Source of the DNA: Rhodoferax sp.
GTDB taxonomy: Bacteria; Pseudomonadota; Gammaproteobacteria; Burkholderiales; Burkholderiaceae_C
DNA: 12,900 nucleotides
NCBI GenBank assembly: GCA_029865675.1
Contig: JARXAU010000218.1
Coordinates: 1-12,900 of the forward strand
Direction of reading: 5' to 3'
A model generated the notes under the pieces. That model made no database searches. It had not been told where the DNA came from and saw only the letters and a program-made list of their open reading frames with translations. The number at the start of each line of letters is the position of its first letter. Position 1 is the first letter of the stretch. Both the position numbers and the translations under genes were made by a program. Below, piece by piece: positions 5,412 to 12,869 of this stretch.

Positions 5412-5747
5412 ATGCCCCAGCCCATGCCCATGCCTGCCCTGTACCAAAACCCCGCGCCGAGCCGTAGCGAATTGGACGTACGCCCTGGCGATGTGCTCTT
5501 GCAGTTTGGCGTGGACTGGTGCAGCCACTGCCAAGCTGCTGAACCCGCCATCGCAGAGGCATTAAAAGCATTTCCCGGCCTGAGCCACCTGCGCATCGAA
5601 GACGGTGCAGGCCGCCCACTGGGGCGCTCGTTTCGCATCAAATTGTGGCCGACCCTGGTCTTGCTGCGCGATGGCCAAGAACAGGACCGCCTGGTACGCC
5701 CTACCCAGGCGACGCAGGTGCTGGAGCTGCTGCGCGCCCTGGGTTAG
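5412..5747 (+). CDS. Thioredoxin-like protein with a CSHC active site
   Basis: This 111-residue protein has a thioredoxin fold with the redox motif WCSHC (C37 and C40) and the cis-proline loop KLWPTLVLL (P80) at the usual distance. It has no signal peptide, so it should act in the cytoplasm as a thiol-disulfide oxidoreductase. The CSHC motif differs from CGPC of classical thioredoxin, which would alter its redox potential and partners. The ATGs at 5412, 5424 and 5430 are all possible; the first residues (MPQPMPMPAL) are low-complexity and no ribosome binding site decides. The frame is closed by a TGA at 5406-5408. It is divergent from the tadE-like gene and convergent with the SRAP gene, sharing 4 bp at the stops. 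Its substrate is unknown. Confidence 0.82.
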   Translation: MPQPMPMPALYQNPAPSRSELDVRPGDVLLQFGVDWCSHCQAAEPAIAEALKAFPGLSHLRIEDGAGRPLGRSFRIKLWPTLVLLRDGQEQDRLVRPTQATQVLELLRALG

Positions 5748-6439
5748 AACAGGCTCGATTGCTGGGGGACTTGAGCCCCAGTAGCGCGGCCGTCGTCGGT
5801 AAAACTGGAGAGGCTAGCGACCAAGTCCGGCGCGGGGCATGCGCGAATCAGCTCCAAGCTGTGCGCCGCCGGGGCCTGCAGCCAATCGGCGTATCGCTCC
5901 CTGGGTAGCACCACCACCATGCGCTTTTCGTCGCCCGGTTTGTGGAAAGCACGCATCAGGGGGTGGGCGTCGGCGTTGACGGTGAGCATGGTGAAGCTCA
6001 GCACCTCGCCCTCGTCGCTGCGCCAACGCGACCACAGGCCTGCAATCCCCAGGGGTTCGCCACTGGCTTGGGTGATGCGTGCGGCCACGGCGCGACCGCT
6101 GCGCCAATCGGGCTCAAAAACAGCGTCCGCCGGGATGATGCAATGTTGCGCTTGCGTCCAGGCGCCGCGAAAGCTGGGTTTCTCTGTCGCCGTCTCCAAG
6201 CGGGCGTTGTAGGTGTGTCGGCCAAAGCTTCGGTCCTTGGCCCAGTGGGGCAAAAGGCCAAACACGCCGCTGGATACCTTCAATGAGCCTGCGGCCCCAA
6301 GCGCTGGGCTGTGTAGCCAAACAAAGTGCCCTGCTTGCCCCGGCCAGATGTCATAGGCCTGCCCGTCCCCTGGCGGCGCAATGCCAAAGTGGCGCTCAAA
6401 CTGCGCGTTGCTCTTCACGGTTTGGTAGTGGCTGCACAT
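5744..6439 (-). CDS. SRAP-family protein (YedK/HMCES-type abasic-site DNA crosslinker)
   Basis: This 231-residue protein starts MCSHYQTV. In this family the initiator Met is removed and Cys2 bonds covalently to abasic sites in single-stranded DNA, shielding them from cleavage and error-prone bypass. All key residues are in place: C2, N78 in YNARLET, E109 in IIPADAVFEP and H166 in MRAFHKPGDEKRM. They are spaced almost as in E. coli YedK (C2, N75, E105, H160). The frame is open upstream to 6655, but the MC start is required for activity, so 6439 is certain. No LexA-like box was evident upstream. It lies downstream of the MFS gene on the same strand with an 88-bp gap and ends 4 bp inside the convergent thioredoxin-like gene. 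Confidence 0.93.
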   Translation of the reverse strand: MCSHYQTVKSNAQFERHFGIAPPGDGQAYDIWPGQAGHFVWLHSPALGAAGSLKVSSGVFGLLPHWAKDRSFGRHTYNARLETATEKPSFRGAWTQAQHCIIPADAVFEPDWRSGRAVAARITQASGEPLGIAGLWSRWRSDEGEVLSFTMLTVNADAHPLMRAFHKPGDEKRMVVVLPRERYADWLQAPAAHSLELIRACPAPDLVASLSSFTDDGRATGAQVPQQSSLF

Positions 6440-6483
6440 AGGGATGCCTATGCTAAGGCCGTCCACGGTGCGCGGCTGTGGGT

Positions 6484-6506
6484 CAGCGCGAACAAGGTGC
6501 GCGCTG
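6484..6506. repeat. 7-bp inverted repeat between the MFS and SRAP genes
   Basis: CAGCGCG (6484-6490) and CGCGCTG (6500-6506) pair perfectly around 9 bases. The site lies 45-67 bp before the SRAP start and just after the MFS stop. No T-run follows on either strand, so it is more likely a protein site or weak RNA hairpin than an intrinsic terminator. Confidence 0.35.
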
Positions 6507-6527
6507 GCTTGGTGCGCTCTGATCGCG

Positions 6528-7730
6528 TCAAGCCTGCGGGTGCGGGTAGCGCCGCACCAGGGCACCGAGCAGCAGCAGGCCCAGGCCCAGGCTGGCGCCA
6601 GCCGCTTGCAGCGAAAGCGCAAAGCCTTGCTGCGCGTCACCCGTGTGGATGGCAAGTGCGCCTACCAGAAGTGGCCCGGCAATTTGTCCCAATCCGTAGG
6701 CCGCTGTCAGCAGGCCCATCAGCGCCGCTGCATGGGCCGGGCGCAAGCGGCGAACCTCTTGCATGGCAAACAGGGTGATGGCTGTAAAGGGCAGGCCGAT
6801 GAAAATGCTGCTAATGGCAAATCCCCCAACGGTGGGCCACCACAGGCTCAGCATTACCCCAAACGCCTGCATGGCGTAGCCGCACATGAGCAGTACGCGA
6901 CGGTCCCAGTGAGGGGGCATTTGCAGGGTGAGCAGTGCGCCCAGGCTCACGCCCAGGCCAAACAGGGGCCAAAAAAGATCCAGCCAGAGCGACCCGGCCA
7001 AGGCCTGGCGTGCAATCAAAGGCAAAAAAGTGGCGGTGACGATATAGCCAAAGCCCGCCAGCCCGTAGGCCAGTGTCAGCACGGCCAGCGCGCCGGCCCC
7101 TGCTCCACCTGCGGTGTGCGCAGGCGCTGGCGGCGCAGGCACATCGCCGCGCAGATGCGGCCACACCAGCCCGATGAGCAGCAAGGCAAGTGCGGCCATG
7201 GACAGCCAAGCCGTGGTCGCATGCAAGTCGCTGGCCACCATGGCGGTAGCGGCCAGACCGCTCACGGTAATGCCAAGGCCGGGGCCGACGTAAATGAGCC
7301 CGGCTAAGCGGGGTGTGCCCAGGGCGCTGAGTTGCTGCAGGCACCAAGCAGAGCCGTAAACAAACACCAGCGCGCTGGCCAGACCCGACAAAAAACGCCA
7401 TAGTGGCCAGGCGGCAGTCCACGGCAGTGCCATGCCCAGCGTCAACACCACGGTGGCCGCCAGGCCCCAACGAACCACCCGGATAGGTGCCAGCACTGCC
7501 TTTGGCAGCCACCTGCGGCTGGCCCATGGCTGTACGGCGCAAGCCAGGGCGCCCAGCCAGTAGCCTAGGTAGTTCACAGTGGCCAGCCACGTCCCAGCTG
7601 GCAGGCTGATGGCACCGTCGTGCAGCATCATCGGAAGCAAAGGGGTGAAGGCAAAGCGTCCGATGCCCATCGCCACCGCGAGGCACACCATCCCCGTGGC
7701 TGCGACGGCGATGGGCGAGCGCATATTCAT
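6528..7730 (-). CDS. YbfB/YjiJ-family MFS transporter
   Basis: This protein of about 400 residues is almost entirely hydrophobic, with some twelve predicted membrane helices. It begins MNMRSPIAVAATGMVCLAVAMGIGRFAFTPLLPMM, the N-terminal signature (MGIGRFAFTPLLPMM) of the YbfB/YjiJ branch of the major facilitator superfamily. A YLGYWLGALAC helix and a second half with the same style follow. Substrates of this branch are mostly unknown; an inner-membrane exporter is a reasonable guess. ATGs at 7730 and 7724 are both plausible; the frame is open to 7784, but those extra residues are hydrophilic and lie in a C/G-rich hairpin, so they are left out. Neither start has a strong ribosome binding site. 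It is divergent from the MAF-like gene. Confidence 0.85.
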   Translation of the reverse strand: MNMRSPIAVAATGMVCLAVAMGIGRFAFTPLLPMMLHDGAISLPAGTWLATVNYLGYWLGALACAVQPWASRRWLPKAVLAPIRVVRWGLAATVVLTLGMALPWTAAWPLWRFLSGLASALVFVYGSAWCLQQLSALGTPRLAGLIYVGPGLGITVSGLAATAMVASDLHATTAWLSMAALALLLIGLVWPHLRGDVPAPPAPAHTAGGAGAGALAVLTLAYGLAGFGYIVTATFLPLIARQALAGSLWLDLFWPLFGLGVSLGALLTLQMPPHWDRRVLLMCGYAMQAFGVMLSLWWPTVGGFAISSIFIGLPFTAITLFAMQEVRRLRPAHAAALMGLLTAAYGLGQIAGPLLVGALAIHTGDAQQGFALSLQAAGASLGLGLLLLGALVRRYPHPQA

Positions 7731-7775
7731 CGCTTGATTGTGCCGCTTCGCTGGGCGGCCCGGAGTGCCCATCAG

Positions 7776-7792
7776 CCCCCCCATTTGGGGGG
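7776..7792. other. C-run/G-run hairpin between divergent genes
   Basis: Seven C residues, ATTT and six G residues form a very stable short hairpin about 54 bp before the start at 7846 and 46 bp before the MFS start. It may lie in the leader of the plus-strand gene. No T-run is present on either side, so a terminator is unlikely. Such runs also tend to vary in length by replication slippage. Confidence 0.45.
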
Positions 7793-7845
7793 TGAGGAAC
7801 TTCGCTTAGCATTCGCCCGCCGATTGACCTCACAAAGCACCTTTC

Positions 7846-8751
7846 ATGAATACGATGACCGCCCAGCAGCCGGGCCCCCAAGCGCGCCATAGCCCTGCCG
7901 CCGAGCTGCGGCCCCAAGGTGAAAACGCCTCGAACCTGCCCGCCTCAGAACAACCCGCGCGGCGTGTCGTTCTGGTTTTGGGCAGCGGCGCAGACGCCGT
8001 GCGGGCCCGTGATTGGGTACGCGCACCGTTCACCAGCATCGTAGCCATCAACAACGCCTGGCAAATCCGAAGCGATTGGGACTATCTGATCCACCCGGAG
8101 GACTTTCCCGCCGAACGCTGGCCTCCGTCTGTAAAAGCTGGTAGCCAGACCCTGGTCACAGCAGCAGATTACGTGCCTATCCAAAACGCATTTGGCGGTT
8201 TTGTTTACGCGGGTGGCACGATGGCGTTCACGGCGGCATATTGGGCTTTGGGGGCACTCAAGCCGGACGTGATTGCGTTTTTGGGTTGCGACATGGTCTA
8301 TGACGACGGGGCCGCTACCCATTTTTATGGTCGGGGGGCGCAAGACCCTCTGCGCGCCGACGTAACCCTGCAAAGCCTGGAGGCCAAATCACTTCGGTTC
8401 ATGGCCCTGGCGACGCAGGAAAACTGCTTGGTGGTCAACCTGTCGCAGCAGACCAGGTCCCGGCTTGCTTATCCGCGCTGTGACCCGCAGCGGCTGACGC
8501 ATTGGAGCGCCCCAACGTTGGCTTTGGAGCTGCAGGCGCAGCGCAATGGCTTGGACGAAAAGGCGTTGTCTGCCGCTTTGGGCATGGAGTCCGCCTTGGA
8601 CTACATGGTGGCGTCTGGTCGCTACTGGGAGGTCAGTGACAGCTTAGACGCGGGTAAATTGAAGGCGATTGACCAAGCCTGGCTGGCCGTAGACCGGACC
8701 CTTGCGCCGCATCTGCCGCCAGATGAGGCGCCGAACTTCATACCGAACTAA
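7846..8751 (+). CDS. Uncharacterised protein resembling the MAF/DUF115 family
   Basis: This is a 301-residue soluble protein. After a low-complexity, probably disordered N-terminus of about 38 residues, VVLVLGSGADAVRARDW gives a Rossmann-like strand and glycine loop. IVAINNAWQI and DWDYLIHPEDFP follow, then YAGGTMAFTAAYWALGAL and DVIAFLGCDMVYDDGAATHF. The order G-x-G loop, vaiNnA, GGT helix and flGcDmxY...tH resembles the flagellin glycosylation-linked MAF proteins and the MptE-like (DUF115) domain. In those families the fold acts on activated sugars or pterin substrates. The similarity is from motif memory, so function is open; glycan transfer or a small-molecule transferase are possibilities. 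ATG 7846 and ATG 7855 are both possible starts; neither has a clear ribosome binding site. No flagellar or glycan gene is adjacent. Confidence 0.7.
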   Translation: MNTMTAQQPGPQARHSPAAELRPQGENASNLPASEQPARRVVLVLGSGADAVRARDWVRAPFTSIVAINNAWQIRSDWDYLIHPEDFPAERWPPSVKAGSQTLVTAADYVPIQNAFGGFVYAGGTMAFTAAYWALGALKPDVIAFLGCDMVYDDGAATHFYGRGAQDPLRADVTLQSLEAKSLRFMALATQENCLVVNLSQQTRSRLAYPRCDPQRLTHWSAPTLALELQAQRNGLDEKALSAALGMESALDYMVASGRYWEVSDSLDAGKLKAIDQAWLAVDRTLAPHLPPDEAPNFIPN

Positions 8752-8773
8752 ATGCTGAACCGAGTGCCAGTGG

Positions 8774-9046
8774 TCAGGCTTCGCTGCTGGGAACGGGCTT
8801 GGTGTCTGCGTCGCTTGCGGCTGAGGTGGCTGGTTTGGGTGGCACGCAGTCACCGCAGACAAACATGCTTTTGCCCGCGAGCTTCTTGAATGAACCCAGT
8901 GAGCGGGGTTTATGCAAGCCGCATTTGGCGCAACTCATGCTGGCGTTGCCAGACGATTGTGCAAAAGGGGAGCCGGAGGCGCGCGATCGATAGCGCAGCC
9001 CGTCGGCACTGATTTTTGTGGTGGTGTTGTCGCGCATAACCCCCAT
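8774..9046 (-). CDS. Small four-cysteine zinc-ribbon protein
   Basis: This protein of about 90 residues has the pattern CAKC (C39, C42), then FKKLAGKSMFVCGDC (C64, C67). Two CxxC knuckles 21 residues apart fit a single zinc ribbon. The centre is basic and the C-terminus is a low-complexity Ala/Pro/Ser tail. The flanking DGLRYRSR segment looks conserved rather than random. The frame extends to a TTG at 9073, but the ATGs at 9046 and 9037 are better starts; I use 9046 and no ribosome binding site settles it. Small proteins of this kind often bind nucleic acid or serve as accessory factors, but I recognise no named family. It lies 95 bp downstream of the acetoacetyl-CoA synthetase gene on the same strand and converges with the MAF-like gene. 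Confidence 0.68.
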   Translation of the reverse strand: MGVMRDNTTTKISADGLRYRSRASGSPFAQSSGNASMSCAKCGLHKPRSLGSFKKLAGKSMFVCGDCVPPKPATSAASDADTKPVPSSEA

Positions 9047-9141
9047 TTTGCCGCTTTTATGAAAAGTAGGCAAAAGTGCGCCGGTTCCGCCCGGTCGCCC
9101 AGAGCGTTTTGGCCGCTACCTGCACGCTGGTCGCACGCTGA

Positions 9142-11292
9142 TTAATCGCTGCTTATCGCCGCTTGCTGGTGCGCAGCGGCGAACTGCTGGTACCAGTCCA
9201 AGCAGCCCGGATTGGCCATGGCCTCCTTGTTTACCACCTTTTCCAGCGGGTGGCCCAGCAGCAGCTTTTTAATGGGCAGCTCTTGCTTTTTGCCCGACAG
9301 GGTGCGCGGAATCTCAGCCACCTGGAAGATGGCGTTGGGCAAAAAGCGCGGGCTTAAAGCGCTGCGGATGGCGTGGTGGATGCGGGAGATAAGCGCCTCG
9401 TCCAGCTCAACGTCCGCGCGCAGCACCACAAACAGTGGCATGTAGCTCTCGCGCCCCAGGTATTCCAGGTCCACCACCATGCTGTCCATCACCTCGGGCA
9501 GGGCTTCGACGGCGCTGTAGATTTCGCTGGTGCCCATGCGCAGGCCGTGGCGGTTGATGGTGGCGTCGCTGCGGCCAAAGATCACGCAGCCTTCGCCTTG
9601 GCCCTGCGCGTTGCCAATGCGCAGCCAGTCGCCGTGGCGCCAAACGCTACCGGCGTCCGCCCCCAAGTCGCCGCCACCGACGCGTCGGCCGTGACCTGCG
9701 GGGTACATCTCAAAGTAGCTCGCTAGGTAGCGCGCGTTGCCGGTGTCGCCCCAAAAATACAGGGGCATGGACGGAATGGGCTGGGTGCAAACCAGTTCGC
9801 CCACCTCGCCCAGGATGGGTTCGCCGGCCTCGTTCCAGGCCTCCACGGCGCAGCCCAGCAAGCGGCATTGCATGACGCCGGGTTCTTGCGGCAGTTCGCG
9901 GTTGCCGCCAATAAAGGCGCCGCAAAAGTCGGTGCCGCCGGAGATGTTGCACCACCAAATGTCAAAACTCGGGTCGGGCGCGCCCGCGCGCGGCAGGCGG
10001 CGAAATTGGTCGGTGCCCCAGATTTGCGTCTCCGGCGCCAGTGGCGAGCCGGTGGTGCCCAGGGCGCGCACGCGCGATAAATCACCCATTTGCGCCAAAT
10101 CCAGCCCCGCTTTTTGGCAATTGGCGTAAAACGCCGCGCCCGCGCCAAAAAAAGTGATGCCGGTCTCGGCGGCGAAGCGCCACAGCGTGCCCCAGTCGGG
10201 CCGGTATTTGTCGGTGCCTGCCGGATTGCCGTCGTAGATTACGCAGGTGGTTCCGTTGAGCAGGCCGCTGAGCTGGGCGTTCCACATCACCCAGCCGGTA
10301 GAGCTGTACCAGTGGAAGCGCTCGCCCGCGCTGTTGGGGTGGTAGCTACAGCCCACGTCGTTGTGCAAAATTTTGAGCGCTAGCGCCACGATCACCGTGC
10401 CGCCGTGGCCGTGGACGATGGGTTTGGGCAGGCCGGTGGTTCCGCTGGAATACACAATCCACAGCGGGTGGTCAAAGGGCAGCCACAGGGGCTCAAACGC
10501 CGCCACCGCAGCGTCGTCGCGCGCCGTGGTCTTCGCCATGGGCGTGGCGCCGGGCACGCTGGCTGCGTCGCCGCTAGGCTCTTGCAAGTTGTAGTGCACG
10601 ATGAGGTGCTGGACGCTGGGCAGGGCGGCGCGCAGTTCTTGCACCACGGCGCAGCGGTCCAGGTCGCGCCCGCCGTAGCGCACGCCGTCCACCGCGATCA
10701 GGATTTTGGGTTCGATCTGGCGAAACCGGTCCAACACCGCTGCGGTGCCCATGTCGGGCGCGCAAATACTCCAGACGCCGCCCAGCGACACGGTGGCCAA
10801 AAACGCGACCATGGCCTCGGGAACATTGGGCAAATAAGCGGCCACCCGGTCGCCAGGCTCCAGGCCCTGGGCTTGGAGGTGCAGCGCCATGGACGCCACC
10901 TGGCGGCGCAGCTCGGGCCACGAAATTTCGCGGTGCTCGCCGCGCTCGTTGCGGCACACCAGCGCCGGGCAGCCTGCGGCGTGCGCAGCGTCCACATGGC
11001 GCAGTACCTGGTGGGCGTAATTGGTTTGCGCGCCCGGAAACCACTGCGCGCCCGGCATGGCGTTGTGGTGCAGCACCGCGCTGTGCGGCGTGGGCGAGCG
11101 CAGGTCAAAGTAGTCCCAAATGCTCTGCCAAAACGCATCCAAATCAGTCACTGACCATTGCCACAGCGCGTGGTAGTCGGCAAAGGCCAGGCCGCGCTGG
11201 GCCTGCAACCAGTCTTGGTACAGCCGGATTTGCGGCAGGTGCGGGGCAGGGGGGTGATGGGGTGTCGGCGTGGTTTGCAGCGTAAAGTTCAT
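9142..11292 (-). CDS. Acetoacetyl-CoA synthetase (acetoacetate-CoA ligase)
   Basis: This 716-residue ANL-superfamily enzyme activates acetoacetate with ATP and CoA to acetoacetyl-CoA, linking ketone-body or polyhydroxybutyrate breakdown to central metabolism. The N-terminal acyl-synthetase region has the family sequence FWQSIWDYFDL and AQWFPGAQTNYA. The ATP loop is YSSGTTGLPKP (281-291). YSSTGWVMWN (329-338), SGGTDFCGAF (451-460), HGDW (553-556), GRSDATINRHGLRMG (573-587) and TLSGKKQELP with catalytic Lys near 668 follow. WVMWN and the SGGTD region favour acetoacetyl- over acetyl-CoA synthetase. The frame is open to 11466, but ATG 11292 gives the normal N-terminus. An unusual insertion of about 18 residues (532-549) precedes VWRHGDW. 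It is divergent from the amidase gene. Confidence 0.93.
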   Translation of the reverse strand: MNFTLQTTPTPHHPPAPHLPQIRLYQDWLQAQRGLAFADYHALWQWSVTDLDAFWQSIWDYFDLRSPTPHSAVLHHNAMPGAQWFPGAQTNYAHQVLRHVDAAHAAGCPALVCRNERGEHREISWPELRRQVASMALHLQAQGLEPGDRVAAYLPNVPEAMVAFLATVSLGGVWSICAPDMGTAAVLDRFRQIEPKILIAVDGVRYGGRDLDRCAVVQELRAALPSVQHLIVHYNLQEPSGDAASVPGATPMAKTTARDDAAVAAFEPLWLPFDHPLWIVYSSGTTGLPKPIVHGHGGTVIVALALKILHNDVGCSYHPNSAGERFHWYSSTGWVMWNAQLSGLLNGTTCVIYDGNPAGTDKYRPDWGTLWRFAAETGITFFGAGAAFYANCQKAGLDLAQMGDLSRVRALGTTGSPLAPETQIWGTDQFRRLPRAGAPDPSFDIWWCNISGGTDFCGAFIGGNRELPQEPGVMQCRLLGCAVEAWNEAGEPILGEVGELVCTQPIPSMPLYFWGDTGNARYLASYFEMYPAGHGRRVGGGDLGADAGSVWRHGDWLRIGNAQGQGEGCVIFGRSDATINRHGLRMGTSEIYSAVEALPEVMDSMVVDLEYLGRESYMPLFVVLRADVELDEALISRIHHAIRSALSPRFLPNAIFQVAEIPRTLSGKKQELPIKKLLLGHPLEKVVNKEAMANPGCLDWYQQFAAAHQQAAISSD

Positions 11293-11305
11293 GCACACAA
11301 GCCTA

Positions 11306-11356
11306 CCAGTGCGCGGTGCAGCCCCTGCTACTGGAAATCCCTGCACCGCGCATTGG
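11306..11356. promoter_or_regulatory. 16-bp inverted repeat in the divergent promoter region
   Basis: CCAGTGCGCGGTGCAG (11306-11321) is the reverse complement of CTGCACCGCGCATTGG (11341-11356) except for one base, with a 19-bp spacer. In RNA the odd pair would be a G-U wobble, so the whole arm could pair. It lies 14 bp before the acetoacetyl-CoA synthetase start and 46 bp before the amidase start, where a shared operator or a leader hairpin over the synthetase start would act. The regulator is unknown. Confidence 0.6.
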
Positions 11357-11402
11357 CCTAGAGCCGCGATGAACCGGTGGATTCGTTGCCAAAAGGAAGA
11401 AT

Positions 11403-12869
11403 ATGAGTCGTAAAAATGGTTTAGAGCCGACGGACGCTCCAGCGGATGTCGCTTTGCGGGGCGCAAGCGCTTTGCAAATCAGTGCAAAGAATGCGGACGC
11501 ATCGCAGTTGATTTCCCAGGGTGCAGCCGCCCTGCACGCGGCCTACCACGGCGGACAGTTGCGCCCCTCCCAAGTGGTGGCGCACGCGATTGCGGCAGCG
11601 GGCCTCGGTGAGCCCGGTTTGTTCATGTGTGTGACAGAGGAACGAGCCCGCAGTGAGGCCCGCGCCAGCGATGCCCGCTGGGACGCGGGGCAGCCCTTGG
11701 GTCCGCTCGACGGCGTGCCCGTGGTGTGGAAAGATTTGTTTGACATGCAGGGCGCACCCACGACTGCCGCTTCCGCCACCCGCCGTAACGCCGCACCTGC
11801 CTCGCAAGACGCAGCGGCGGTGCAGCGCCTGGCGGCCTGTGGCTGTATCAGCCTGGGTAAAGTGGGGCTCACCGAGTTTGCCTACTCTGGCCTTGGCTTG
11901 AATCCGCACTTTGGCACGCCGATCAACCGCGCCAGCGTGGATGGCCCCCGGGCGCCCGGCGGTTCGTCCAGCGGCTCTGCCGTGGCGGTGGCGGCGCACA
12001 TCGCCTGCATTGGCATGGGCACGGACACAGGGGGCTCGGTGCGGGTGCCCGCCGCCTTTAACGGTTTGGTGGGGTTTAAACCGTCGATCGGTCGCTTTGA
12101 TAAACGCGGCATCTTTCCCCTTTCAGAGACGTTGGACGTGCCGGGGCCGATTGCCAACGCGGTGCAAGACTGCGTCTGGGTGGACGCGGCCTTGCGTGGT
12201 GCGCCATTGCTGCCGCTGGTGGCGAGTTCTGTGGCCGCAATGTCGTTTGTCGTGCCCAGCAACCTGATGTTTGAGGGCATTGAGCCCGAAGTGCAGGCCG
12301 CGTTTGATTTGCTGGTCCAGCGCTTGCGTGAGGCCGGAGCACAGATTCGGTTCGAGGCTTTTCCCGCTTTTGACGAATTCACCGCGCTCACCGCGCGCCA
12401 CGGAACCATTGCGGCGGCGGAAGCCTATGTCTGGCACCAAGCGCTGGTGGACGGGCCACTGGCCGCATCCATTGACCGCCGGGTGCTTGCGCGACTGGCG
12501 CGTGGCAAAACCATGACGGCGCTGGACTTGTTGACTTTGCAGGCGGCGCGCGCCCGCCTGGTGCGGGAATGCGCCGAGCAGCTGGGCCAAGCCTGGATGC
12601 TCAGCCCTACGGTGGTGCATGTGGCGCCCTTGGTCGCGCCGCTGGAAGCGGATGACGCGCTGTTCTCCAACACCAATTTACGCACCTTGCAAAACACCTT
12701 GCCCGGCAACTTCTTGGACCTGTGCGGCCTGAGCTTGCCCATGGGCACCGGGGCCGCTGGCATGCCGGTGGGCGCATTGATTTCTGGCGCGGCCGGGCGC
12801 GAGAGCGCGCTGTTGGCCGCAGCAGCAGGGGTGGAGCAGCTTTTGGGCTTGGCGAGTGCGGCTGCCTGA
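11403..12869 (+). CDS. Amidase-signature-family hydrolase
   Basis: This 488-residue enzyme has the Ser-cisSer-Lys triad of the amidase signature family: K110 in PVVWKDLF, S188 in APGGSSSGSA and nucleophile S212 in GTDTGGSVRVPA. The 24-residue distance from S188 to S212 equals that in fatty acid amide hydrolase. Such enzymes hydrolyse amide bonds of small molecules; the substrate cannot be read here. GatA is unlikely because there is no gatB or gatC neighbour and the sequence style differs. The N-terminal 35 residues look disordered. AAGGAAG (11393-11399) just before the ATG supports this start. It shares a divergent control region with acetoacetyl-CoA synthetase, which may hint at common regulation, but a shared pathway is not shown. 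About 30 bp follow its stop before the window ends. Confidence 0.92.
   Translation: MSRKNGLEPTDAPADVALRGASALQISAKNADASQLISQGAAALHAAYHGGQLRPSQVVAHAIAAAGLGEPGLFMCVTEERARSEARASDARWDAGQPLGPLDGVPVVWKDLFDMQGAPTTAASATRRNAAPASQDAAAVQRLAACGCISLGKVGLTEFAYSGLGLNPHFGTPINRASVDGPRAPGGSSSGSAVAVAAHIACIGMGTDTGGSVRVPAAFNGLVGFKPSIGRFDKRGIFPLSETLDVPGPIANAVQDCVWVDAALRGAPLLPLVASSVAAMSFVVPSNLMFEGIEPEVQAAFDLLVQRLREAGAQIRFEAFPAFDEFTALTARHGTIAAAEAYVWHQALVDGPLAASIDRRVLARLARGKTMTALDLLTLQAARARLVRECAEQLGQAWMLSPTVVHVAPLVAPLEADDALFSNTNLRTLQNTLPGNFLDLCGLSLPMGTGAAGMPVGALISGAAGRESALLAAAAGVEQLLGLASAAA

Noticed and set aside
5231..5641. N-terminal extension of the first TadE-like protein
   Set aside because: It would place 137 residues before the prepilin leader, which must be near the N-terminus for processing, and it overlaps the thioredoxin-like gene.
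6440..6655. N-terminal extension of the SRAP protein
   Set aside because: The catalytic Cys must be residue 2 after the initiator Met, so the start at 6439 is required.
6811..7917. Second long minus-strand frame (368 codons) over the MFS gene
   Set aside because: It is in another frame of a clear twelve-helix transporter and has a Arg/Gly/His-rich shadow composition.
10405..11154. Plus-strand open frame of 249 codons opposite acetoacetyl-CoA synthetase
   Set aside because: It is antisense to conserved synthetase motifs and rich in His, Gln and Arg.
11293..11466. 58-residue N-terminal extension of acetoacetyl-CoA synthetase
   Set aside because: It would run through the inverted repeat and into the amidase start; ATG 11292 gives the family's normal beginning.
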